DNA of 9,525 nucleotides, taken from NCBI GenBank assembly GCA_005887855.1, contig VBQB01000090.1, forward strand, positions 1 through 9,525, given 5' to 3'. Position numbers and translations under genes: made by a program. Positions within the stretch are counted from its first letter, which is position 1. Each line of letters opens with the position of its first letter. The DNA comes from Verrucomicrobiota bacterium. Its GTDB lineage: Bacteria; Verrucomicrobiota; Verrucomicrobiae; Chthoniobacterales; UBA10450. Positions 1 to 6,570 of the stretch are shown here, piece after piece. The notes beneath the pieces are model-generated. The model searched no databases, was not told where the DNA came from, and worked only from the letters and a program-made list of their open reading frames with translations.

Positions 1-1143
1 GTTTGTGTGACCGCCGATGTAACCAAGCAGCCAGAACGCCTGCACGTCGCCCAAGGCGTGGATGATGAAAATGTTTGCGGCAAATGCAGTCGCGCGCACG
101 GCCGGCAGCGAGACGTTTGCCAGCGCGGTGTTTGAGGGACCTGTGTTCAAGAACAAAAAAAAGACCGCGAGGAACATTGCGAACCACGCCGCTGGAAACG
201 GAATGTACAGCGTCGCAACGAAAATCGGACACGCGATCAGCATACCGATTCCCGAGACCCAGAAGTAGGAACCAGGAAAACGCGGGCGCAATTTATCGGC
301 GATGACACCGCCCAGAAGTGTCGAGACCAAACCGGCAACCACGATGATCAATCCGAAAATCGTCCTGCCAAAGGCTGGGCTTTGATTTCGATAATCTAGG
401 TACGCCGATACCCAGTATCCCAAGCCGCCGATTGCGAAGGTCATCAATGTTTGCGCGACGCAGTTAATGAGGTAAGAGCGTGTGCGAAAGAGCCTCAGGT
501 AATCCTTCAGGCTGCCGCCCGCCGATTTTTGCATGAAGTGATGTGCCGGCACGCGCGGATCGCGTTGCCAGAAACAGAGCAGGCCCAGTAGCAACCCCGG
601 TGGCGCGACCAGATAAAAGGCCCAGCGCCAGCCGAGGTGAGCACCAATCAATCCGCCGATGACGTAGCCGAGCGCGCTACCAACCGGAATGGCCGCGCAA
701 AAAATTGCCATGATGCGGCCGCGTGTTTCGATCGGGAAAAGATCAGACAAGATTGTGGGCGCGGCCGGGCCGTAGCCGCCTTCGCCAATTCCAACGCAAA
801 TTCGAGTCGCAAAGAGAATGGCGAATGTCGCCGCCAAACCGGAGCCGCCGCTGGCCAGACTCCACAGAATCACAGCGGAACCGACAATGAGCCAGCGCGA
901 AATCCGATCAGCCAGGAAACCGAGTAACGGTGCGCTGATCATGTAAGTTACGAAAAACGCATCGCCGAGCAGACCAGTCTTCATCATCGCGTTCACGTCC
1001 CCGTTTGTGAAAAAACTCGCGCGAATGTCCGGCTCGAGCGCGGCCAGAATTTGGCGGTCAATGTAATTGAAGAGATTGATCCCGAGCAGAAGCATTAGCG
1101 CACCGTACGCGCCGCTGGTCGATTTCTTCGCGCCGCCTTCCAT
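1..1143 (-). CDS. Spinster-like MFS transporter (C-terminus cut by window edge)
   Basis: Reading the minus strand from the ATG at 1143, 381 codons stay open to base 1, so the C-terminal end lies outside the window. The protein is a multipass inner-membrane major facilitator. Visible hallmarks are NLFNYIDRQ in TM1 (residues 23-31, the signature of Spinster/Spns carriers), the motif-A loop GFLADRISR (75-83), the GIGEGGYGP segment (118-126), a GP-rich TM10 region (335-337) and the RATAFAANIFIIHALGD stretch (350-366), which matches the Spns pattern around TM11. About eleven of the usual twelve helices are present. Spns members carry lysophospholipids or sphingoid-base phosphates in animals; bacterial substrates are mostly unassigned. 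The gene is divergent from an Aas-like gene 50 bp away, which suggests a lysophospholipid-type substrate, though this is inference. An in-frame stop lies upstream and no other ATG lies between, so the start is well fixed, although no Shine-Dalgarno sequence is seen. It could also be a generic sugar or organic-acid MFS, but the NYIDR and HALGD motifs argue against this. Confidence 0.87.
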   Translation of the reverse strand, partial: MEGGAKKSTSGAYGALMLLLGINLFNYIDRQILAALEPDIRASFFTNGDVNAMMKTGLLGDAFFVTYMISAPLLGFLADRISRWLIVGSAVILWSLASGGSGLAATFAILFATRICVGIGEGGYGPAAPTILSDLFPIETRGRIMAIFCAAIPVGSALGYVIGGLIGAHLGWRWAFYLVAPPGLLLGLLCFWQRDPRVPAHHFMQKSAGGSLKDYLRLFRTRSYLINCVAQTLMTFAIGGLGYWVSAYLDYRNQSPAFGRTIFGLIIVVAGLVSTLLGGVIADKLRPRFPGSYFWVSGIGMLIACPIFVATLYIPFPAAWFAMFLAVFFLFLNTGPSNTALANVSLPAVRATAFAANIFIIHALGDVQAFWLLGYIGGHTN

Positions 1144-1193
1144 CGCTAGTTGCCGATTGCAGTTTGCCCAGCGTTAATTGTAAATCATAAACA
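1144..1193. promoter_or_regulatory. Divergent intergenic region, probable back-to-back promoters
   Basis: Only 50 bp separate the start codons of the MFS gene and the Aas-like gene, so both promoters must lie here or reach into the coding ends. The stretch is AT-rich at its right side. On the minus strand TACAAT (1182-1177) and TATGAT (1189-1184) each match the -10 consensus at five of six positions, but neither has a good -35 box at the usual distance. On the plus strand only weak matches are visible (TTGCAG at 1157-1162). No Shine-Dalgarno sequence is clear for either gene. The arrangement suggests shared regulation; the exact promoter elements are not secure. Confidence 0.35.
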
Positions 1194-3416
1194 ATGGCCT
1201 CCATGTCTGCCGTTGAGCGCGCGCTGCATTTTTTCGTGCGTCCGCTGGTACGCTGTGTTTACCGCGTAACCACACAGGGCATCCAAAATTTGCCGAAAGG
1301 CGGATTCCTTCTCCTGCCCAATCACATTACGTGGGTGGATGCAATCGTGCTGCAACTTGCTTGCCCACGTCCGATTCGTTACATCATCGACCAGGAATTT
1401 TATCGCAAGCCGATTCTGCACCCATTTTTGCGCGCTGTGCGCTGTATTCCAATCGATACTCGTCATCCCCGTTCAGCCATTCGTGCCGCTGCCGAACAAA
1501 TCGCCGCGGGCGAAATTGTCTGCCTCTTTCCTGAAGGACAGCTCACGCGTTCAGGAACTTTATTGCGCTTGCGGCGCGGCTACCAACTCATCACGCATCA
1601 CGCCAAAGCGCCTGTCGTGCCCGCATGGCTCGACCAGCTGTGGGGTTCGATCTTCTCGTTTCAAGGCGGACGTTTCTTCACGAAACTGCCGAGAAAAATT
1701 CCATATCGTGTCACCGTCGCATTTGGCAAACCGCTTGATTACGAAACTGCCGATATGGCAACTGTGCGGGAGGAGTTGCTCAAGCTCGGCGAATCTTGTT
1801 ACAGTCGGCGACCCAGCCTGGACCGACATCTCGGCCAAGCGTGCGTGCGTGGCCTGAAGCGACATCGATTTGCGACCGCAATCATCGATGGAATGGACCA
1901 TTCGAAGATAAGCCGCGCGAAGCTGCTTGGCGCAGCGGCAGCCTTCAGTCGATATTTGCGAAGAGAACTCTCCGATCCACGCATCGCGATTGTGTTACCG
2001 CCGGGAAAGGGCGCCGTTATCGCTAACCTGGCGGTGATGCTTGCCGGAAAAATTCCCGTGAATCTCAACTTCACGAGCGGACGCGCGGCCATTGAATCCG
2101 CTTCCGCGCGTGCCCGGCTTCGAGTTGCAATCTCGGCGAACGAGTTTGCAAAACGTCTGAAGGATTTTCCCTGGCCAACGCGCGTTCTGCATTTGGACGA
2201 GGTCCTCCCGCCGATGAAACGACAAATTCTTTCGTGGTGGATGATGTCAATCTTTGTTCCTTCGCCAGCATTTGTGCGGTTGCTGCAACTTCCGCGCAAA
2301 GGCAATCACGGAGAAGCTACGCTGCTTTTTACCAGCGGAAGCTCCGGCGAACCGAAGGGGGTTGTTCTCACTCATCGCAATATCGTCGGCAATGTCTCGC
2401 AATGCAGCGTGCTGCTCGATGCGAGAAAGGAGGATTCTATCCTGGCCTCGCTGCCATTCTTTCACACCTTTGGGTTTACCGTCACGCTTTGGTATCCGCT
2501 CATCGAAGGCGTTCGGATTGTAACTTATCCAAATGCGCTCGATCCGGTGAAAAACGCGGAGCTGATTGAAAAATATCAAGTGACACTTCTTCTCGCGACC
2601 CCAACATTTCTTCGCGGTTATCTCCGCAAAGCGAAGGCGGAACAGTTTCGTTCACTGCGCCTCGTCATTACTGGCGCAGAAAAGTTGCCTCTCGATCTGG
2701 CCAGACGCTTCGAGGAATGCTTGAAGCAAAGAGTGTTCGAGGGCTATGGATTAACCGAAACGTCCCCAGTCGTAAGCGTCAATTTGCCCGAGCCGCAGCC
2801 AACGAAGCCCGGGGAAACCGTGCAGCCATCCAGCCGGCTCGGTTCAACTGGGAAAATGGCTCCTGGAATTGCGGCGGAGATCCGCGAGCCCGAATCCGAT
2901 CGCAAACTTTCACTACACCAAACCGGAATGCTCTGGCTGCGCGGCCCAAACATTTTCGAAGGTTATCTACACGATCCGCAACGAACAGCGGAAGCCTTGC
3001 GCCACGGCTGGTTTAAAACCGGCGATATCGGCCGCTTCGATGAAGACGGATTTCTCTATATCGAAGGACGCCTGTCTCGTTTTTCAAAAATCGGCGGAGA
3101 AATGGTTCCGCACGAAACAATGGAACACAAAATCGCCGCCGCACTTGATCTACACGGTGAATCCGAGCGCAAAATCGCGATCGTCGGTGTAATGGATGAA
3201 AGCAAAGGCGAGGCGCTCGTGCTACTCAGCGCGGTGGATGTCGATCTTGCGCAATTGCGGAAAAAACTTCATGAAGCCGGCGTGCCAAACTTGTGGATCC
3301 CCAAACGCGTCCAATGCGTCGAATCCATTCCCGTCCTCGCGTCCGGCAAGCTCGATCTCACGAAATGCAAAGAATTGGTGATGAGGAACAGTAGTACAGG
3401 CCCTGCAGTTTCTTGA
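1194..3416 (+). CDS. aas: Aas-like fused lysophospholipid acyltransferase / acyl-ACP (acyl-CoA) synthetase
   Basis: This 740-residue protein joins two enzymes, as in E. coli Aas (about 719 aa), which re-acylates lysophospholipids at the inner membrane with fatty acid activated by its own synthetase domain. Residues about 10-200 form a PlsC-type acyltransferase: NHITWVD holds the HX4D catalytic pair (H44, D49), FPEG is at 112-115 and VVPAW at 141-145. Residues about 220-735 form an AMP-dependent synthetase: P-loop TSGSSGEPKG (380-389), GYGLTET (517-523), the adenylate-binding WFKTGD (606-611), the hinge region around R626 and GGE (634-636), and the C-terminal catalytic lysine in SGKLD (K719). 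All key residues are present. There is no fused transporter domain, unlike the MFS-PlsC-synthetase triple fusions in some bacteria; instead a separate MFS gene is divergent next door. The start could also be the in-frame ATG nine bases downstream (1203). The family is certain; the exact lipid substrate is inferred. Confidence 0.92.
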   Translation: MASMSAVERALHFFVRPLVRCVYRVTTQGIQNLPKGGFLLLPNHITWVDAIVLQLACPRPIRYIIDQEFYRKPILHPFLRAVRCIPIDTRHPRSAIRAAAEQIAAGEIVCLFPEGQLTRSGTLLRLRRGYQLITHHAKAPVVPAWLDQLWGSIFSFQGGRFFTKLPRKIPYRVTVAFGKPLDYETADMATVREELLKLGESCYSRRPSLDRHLGQACVRGLKRHRFATAIIDGMDHSKISRAKLLGAAAAFSRYLRRELSDPRIAIVLPPGKGAVIANLAVMLAGKIPVNLNFTSGRAAIESASARARLRVAISANEFAKRLKDFPWPTRVLHLDEVLPPMKRQILSWWMMSIFVPSPAFVRLLQLPRKGNHGEATLLFTSGSSGEPKGVVLTHRNIVGNVSQCSVLLDARKEDSILASLPFFHTFGFTVTLWYPLIEGVRIVTYPNALDPVKNAELIEKYQVTLLLATPTFLRGYLRKAKAEQFRSLRLVITGAEKLPLDLARRFEECLKQRVFEGYGLTETSPVVSVNLPEPQPTKPGETVQPSSRLGSTGKMAPGIAAEIREPESDRKLSLHQTGMLWLRGPNIFEGYLHDPQRTAEALRHGWFKTGDIGRFDEDGFLYIEGRLSRFSKIGGEMVPHETMEHKIAAALDLHGESERKIAIVGVMDESKGEALVLLSAVDVDLAQLRKKLHEAGVPNLWIPKRVQCVESIPVLASGKLDLTKCKELVMRNSSTGPAVS

Positions 3417-3452
3417 GGTCAAAAGCGCAACGCGCAAGCACAGGTCACATAG

Positions 3453-4694
3453 TTAACGGGCGCCATATTTGCTGAAGTCGAGTCGATGTTTGGCAGTCGA
3501 CTTCTGTCTGATTCCAAGGAATTCGAGGCGTGGAACAAGCGAACTGAAGGCGGCTGCAGCCAGAGCCTTGTGGCCTTCGACCGAAGGGTGCCAAGCGTCC
3601 ACGGGGTTAATCATTTCCAAGCGGCTAAAATCCACTTTTGTTAATGCATCGGAGTACTGGACGCGCACGTTGCCATAGTTTTTTGCTTCACGATTCAGAT
3701 CGGCTACCATCGCTCGCATTTCGGCGTTCATCATCAAACTGAGCCGAATCATGTTTTTCTGATAGGGCGGTTTCAGAGACTCGAAACTGCGATAGCCGCT
3801 TTCAAAATAAGGATAGAACGCTGGATTTCTCGCGTGGATCGCCTCCGCCTTTTTCCTTGCTTTGAAGAACGCGTCAATATTCGCCAGCCCAAAGACGACG
3901 ATCATCACATTGTGGTTCTCGCTCTTTGCGCGATCGATCAAAGATTGCAGAGGTTCGGTGTAATTCACTCGAAATTGCGTGGCCATTTCTTGCAAGCGTT
4001 TTTCCGGGTGCTCGCGTTCGGTCAAAGAGAGTCCTTCCGTCCAATCGAGATTGTTGTGTCCAATCCAAATCATGATCAAATCCGGAAGTCTTTTCTTGCG
4101 CAAAATTTGACGCGCTTGTCCGGAGAGATTGCGCGTTCGGACGATCCTTCTGCGGATGCCTTCACCGGCTCGGCGCGACGCGACAAGGGCCCCGGCGCCG
4201 TTGTATTCTGTAGCGACCAGCGGCGTGAAAGTTGCCAATCGTTCGTACACGCTATGAATGCTCGCCGGATCAGGATCGGTATCGAGAAACCAGTTCTTGC
4301 GCCGTTCGGTTCTGGCTCGCCAAAACAAGCTGATGGGCGACGATATATAAAAGTGCTGCGTCAGACTGTCGCCCATCATCGCCACATGCGGCAGTCGGCG
4401 CACCAGTTCCGCTCGGCTGATCCTGCCTCGTCGGTAATCGAGGTAATCGCCGTAGAATGGAGAAGAAGGCTTTGAAATCCGTTCGAGGTAATCCGGGGTC
4501 GTCGCAGTCGGCGGATCGCTTGCCACTCGATCGAACAAAAAGATCAAATTGAAAAGATTCGCCGTGATCTGTTCGCCAGCTTTGACTAGCAAAGGCGTTG
4601 GCGGGTTCGCGAACTCTTCCGTGCCGTTGGCAGAGAACGAGCTCAAGAACACAAAGAATCCCGCGAGTAAAAGAGACCGCGCACGTGAGAGCAT
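3453..4694 (-). CDS. Exported SGNH/GDSL-family hydrolase
   Basis: A 413-aa protein with a probable signal peptide: basic start, hydrophobic core at about 7-20, then a polar SANG/TEE stretch where cleavage could occur. The SGNH hydrolase blocks are visible in order: GDSLTQ with the nucleophile Ser110 (block I), EYNGAGA with a candidate oxyanion Gly166 (block II), IGHNN (211-215) with the block III Asn, and DAWHPSVEGH with Asp366 and His369 (block V). The family includes lipases, phospholipases, carbohydrate esterases and O-acetyl hydrolases, acting here presumably in the periplasm. The protein is larger than a minimal SGNH enzyme (about 200 aa), with an N-terminal extension of about 90 residues and a long insert after block III. 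It runs convergent to the Aas-like gene (36 bp between stops) and divergent from the plsC operon. An in-frame stop lies three codons upstream of the ATG, which fixes the start. The acyl-lipid neighbours make a lipid ester substrate attractive, but nothing in the protein proves it. Confidence 0.82.
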   Translation of the reverse strand: MLSRARSLLLAGFFVFLSSFSANGTEEFANPPTPLLVKAGEQITANLFNLIFLFDRVASDPPTATTPDYLERISKPSSPFYGDYLDYRRGRISRAELVRRLPHVAMMGDSLTQHFYISSPISLFWRARTERRKNWFLDTDPDPASIHSVYERLATFTPLVATEYNGAGALVASRRAGEGIRRRIVRTRNLSGQARQILRKKRLPDLIMIWIGHNNLDWTEGLSLTEREHPEKRLQEMATQFRVNYTEPLQSLIDRAKSENHNVMIVVFGLANIDAFFKARKKAEAIHARNPAFYPYFESGYRSFESLKPPYQKNMIRLSLMMNAEMRAMVADLNREAKNYGNVRVQYSDALTKVDFSRLEMINPVDAWHPSVEGHKALAAAAFSSLVPRLEFLGIRQKSTAKHRLDFSKYGAR

Positions 4695-4803
4695 TTCACA
4701 TCAGGATTCGGAAACTACGCCCAAATCGCGGTTATCGCCCCAATTTGCCTTGGTCGTTTCACTCCGGCAAACTCGGTTAATTACCGCCAAGCTATTGGAT
4801 TAG
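4695..4803. promoter_or_regulatory. Divergent intergenic region between SGNH hydrolase and plsC operon
   Basis: These 109 bp separate two outward-facing genes and must carry the promoters of the hydrolase (minus) and of the acyltransferase operon (plus). A short inverted element CGGT-TAATT-ACCG lies at 4774-4786, about 18 bases before the plsC start, and could be part of an operator. I see no convincing paired -35/-10 boxes and no strong Shine-Dalgarno sequence before the ATG at 4804. It is listed because of its position, not because of a recognised site. Confidence 0.3.
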
Positions 4804-5505
4804 ATGCGCTCACTGTTTCATTCACTCGCCAATCTTGCTGCACGGCTATCCATGAAATTGCTGTTTGCGTGTGTCGCGCGCGTTCGCGTTGTGCGGCGGG
4901 AAAACGCGAATCACGACGGTGGGTTTCTGTTGGTGGCAAATCACATCAGCCATTTCGATCCGTTTATCATTTCGTCCGTGGTGCGACGCAAAATCGATTG
5001 GATGGCCATGGCAGAATTCTTTCCGATTCCACTGCTCGGACATTTCTTGCGTGCAGTGGATGCATTTCCGGCGGATCGAAATCGTGCCGATCGCGCCACC
5101 ATCCGCACCGCGATCGAGCGGTCGAAGAGCGGGCGGATTGTCGGTCTTTTTCCCGAAGGAGGCATTCGCGACGGTGCGCGCTCGCTGCTGGAAGGCGCAC
5201 CGCTCCGGCCGGGGGCATCCGCGCTTGCGCACATCGCTGGAGTTCCAATCCTGCCATGCGTGATTGTCGGCAGCGATCGCCTTTACTCGAAGACACGCTG
5301 GCTGCCGCTGCGGCGTACGCCGATCTGGATCGCGTTTGGCGATGCCATTCCGCCTTTTCCCGAGCTGGAAAAGTCTGCCGCGCGCGCATGCATTGAGCGC
5401 GAATTGGCCGCTGCCTTCAGGCGTCTGTATGCTGAGTTGCACGGGAAGTTTTCGCTCACACCCGACGATCTGCCGCATCCACCGAGAGAACGAATGGTCG
5501 AGTGA
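4804..5505 (+). CDS. plsC: PlsC-like 1-acylglycerol-3-phosphate (lysophospholipid) acyltransferase
   Basis: A 233-aa acyltransferase of the usual PlsC size. The four family motifs are visible: NHISHFD with the catalytic His47 and Asp52 (HX4D, motif I), DRNRAD (91-96) in the motif II region, LFPEGGIRD with the acceptor-phosphate-binding FPEG (116-119, motif III) and VPILPC (147-152, motif IV). Such enzymes transfer an acyl chain from acyl-ACP or acyl-CoA to lysophosphatidic acid at the cytoplasmic face of the inner membrane; the hydrophobic N-terminal helix (about 5-25) fits membrane attachment. It resembles the acyltransferase half of the Aas-like protein upstream, sharing for example the FLRAV segment before motif II, so the two may be distant paralogues. 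Its stop overlaps the start of the alpha/beta hydrolase gene by 4 bp (GTGA), so the two are probably translationally coupled. Whether it is the main phosphatidate-forming PlsC or a specialised remodelling acyltransferase cannot be told here. Confidence 0.87.
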   Translation: MRSLFHSLANLAARLSMKLLFACVARVRVVRRENANHDGGFLLVANHISHFDPFIISSVVRRKIDWMAMAEFFPIPLLGHFLRAVDAFPADRNRADRATIRTAIERSKSGRIVGLFPEGGIRDGARSLLEGAPLRPGASALAHIAGVPILPCVIVGSDRLYSKTRWLPLRRTPIWIAFGDAIPPFPELEKSAARACIERELAAAFRRLYAELHGKFSLTPDDLPHPPRERMVE

Positions 5506-6536
5506 AATTATCCGTTGAGAAACCAACAGCTTTACCTGTGCCGGAAACTCCAAGAACTCCAGTTGGCCAGTTCGGACGCTTCGCCGCGAGCGGCGTCGAT
5601 TTGCTTATGTGCGCGTCAATAAATTTGCTCCAGTCGCGTCATCGGCTGCACGCGCGGAGTCGCGAAGAGATGGAGCATTATGTGGCGGCCTGCGAAAAGC
5701 TCACCGCTGAGAATTTTTACGCCGTGCCAACCGGCGCTGAAATTGCAGTTGCAATCGGCGATCAACCTGGTCCGACAATTACATGGCGCAGTCCGATCAG
5801 TACAAATTTTCCTGCGAACAATGTTGCCCGCGCGGATCTCTTCCCATGCTCACGCGGCTGGAGTGCGCCAACAGTGCTCATGCTGCATGCGCTCATGTCC
5901 GCGAGTGACATTGGGTATCGCCGCTGTGCTGCGCGTCTTAACGAACTCGGCTGGAATGCGTGCTTCGTCCACCTCCAATATCACTATTCGCGTGTCCCGC
6001 GCGGCTATTGGAACGGCGAACTTGCAATCACGGCCGATCTTATTCGCAACGCCGAGGGACTACGCCAAGGTGTGATCGAGGTGCGGCAGTTGATGGCAGC
6101 ATTGCGTAAGCGCGGCTGCCAAGAGTTTGGCGTACTCGGCACGAGTTATGGCGGATGGATCGGTGCGCTTCTCGCAATGGTTGAGCGCGATTTTTGTTTC
6201 GTTGCGTTGATGGCGCCGATTGTAAATGTAGAACACGCAATCTGGGAAAGCCCGGCCGCGCGTTTCATGCGACGTGAGCTCCGCCGCGCGAGCATCGAGC
6301 CATCGCTCGTGGCGCGGCATTATCATCTCAGCTCGCCAATGCACAACCAATCGTCGTGTGACGCTGACCGCGTGCTGTTTGTCGCAGGCGAATTCGATTT
6401 GATTTCCCGGCCGACGGATGTTGAGAAAATTCAGCAGCAATGGCAGGGATCGGAGCTTCTCCGCGTACGGCAAGGACATTTTGGCTACCGCATGTTGCGT
6501 GAGACGATCGCGTGGTTGAAAGCGCGCGCTCTGTAG
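5502..6536 (+). CDS. Alpha/beta hydrolase, possibly ABHD18 (DUF2048)-like
   Basis: A 344-aa protein with a GTG start inside the plsC stop (GTGA overlap). The catalytic triad of an alpha/beta hydrolase is readable: nucleophile elbow GTSYGG (Ser215), acid Asp299 in AGEFDLISRP and His326 in RQGHFGYR. The strand ending in LMLHALM (126-132) supplies the likely oxyanion region. No signal peptide is evident, so it is probably cytoplasmic. From memory the layout resembles eukaryotic ABHD18/DUF2048: a long N-terminal stretch, a YHYSRVPRG-type loop, an ITADLIRNAEGLRQGVIEV helix before the elbow, and acid and histidine spaced by about 27 residues with a P-T-D-V segment between. ABHD18 has recently been reported to deacylate cardiolipin. 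If the relation holds, this gene could remove acyl chains that its operon partner PlsC replaces. The hydrolase fold is secure; the ABHD18 link and the lipid substrate are inference. It could also be an ordinary carboxylesterase or peptidase-like hydrolase. Confidence 0.8.
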   Translation: MKLSVEKPTALPVPETPRTPVGQFGRFAASGVDLLMCASINLLQSRHRLHARSREEMEHYVAACEKLTAENFYAVPTGAEIAVAIGDQPGPTITWRSPISTNFPANNVARADLFPCSRGWSAPTVLMLHALMSASDIGYRRCAARLNELGWNACFVHLQYHYSRVPRGYWNGELAITADLIRNAEGLRQGVIEVRQLMAALRKRGCQEFGVLGTSYGGWIGALLAMVERDFCFVALMAPIVNVEHAIWESPAARFMRRELRRASIEPSLVARHYHLSSPMHNQSSCDADRVLFVAGEFDLISRPTDVEKIQQQWQGSELLRVRQGHFGYRMLRETIAWLKARAL

Positions 6537-6570
6537 ACGGCGTTCGAGTGCGGCGAAGCGATCCGTTCGA

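Noticed and set aside
62..927. Short plus-strand frames at 62-268, 75-305 and 637-927
   Set aside because: They are antisense to the MFS transporter, which reads open for 381 codons with Spinster motifs.
1799..2305. Open frame of 168 codons antisense to the Aas-like gene
   Set aside because: It lies inside an uninterrupted 740-codon gene with all family motifs, and has no own start context.
3417..3452. Possible bidirectional terminator between the convergent Aas-like and SGNH genes
   Set aside because: Only a 4-bp GCGC stem with a 3-base loop is visible and no T-run follows on either strand.
3834..4475. Open frame of 213 codons on the plus strand inside the SGNH hydrolase
   Set aside because: It is fully antisense to a gene with intact catalytic motifs, and its translation shows no recognisable domain; it is a codon-usage shadow.
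4846..5553. Open frame of 235 codons on the minus strand across plsC
   Set aside because: Antisense shadow of a clear PlsC enzyme; the translation has no domain pattern.
6537..6570. Possible terminator between the convergent hydrolase and LMF genes
   Set aside because: The self-complementary TCGATCAATCGA has a loop of only two bases and no T-run; it cannot be called a terminator.
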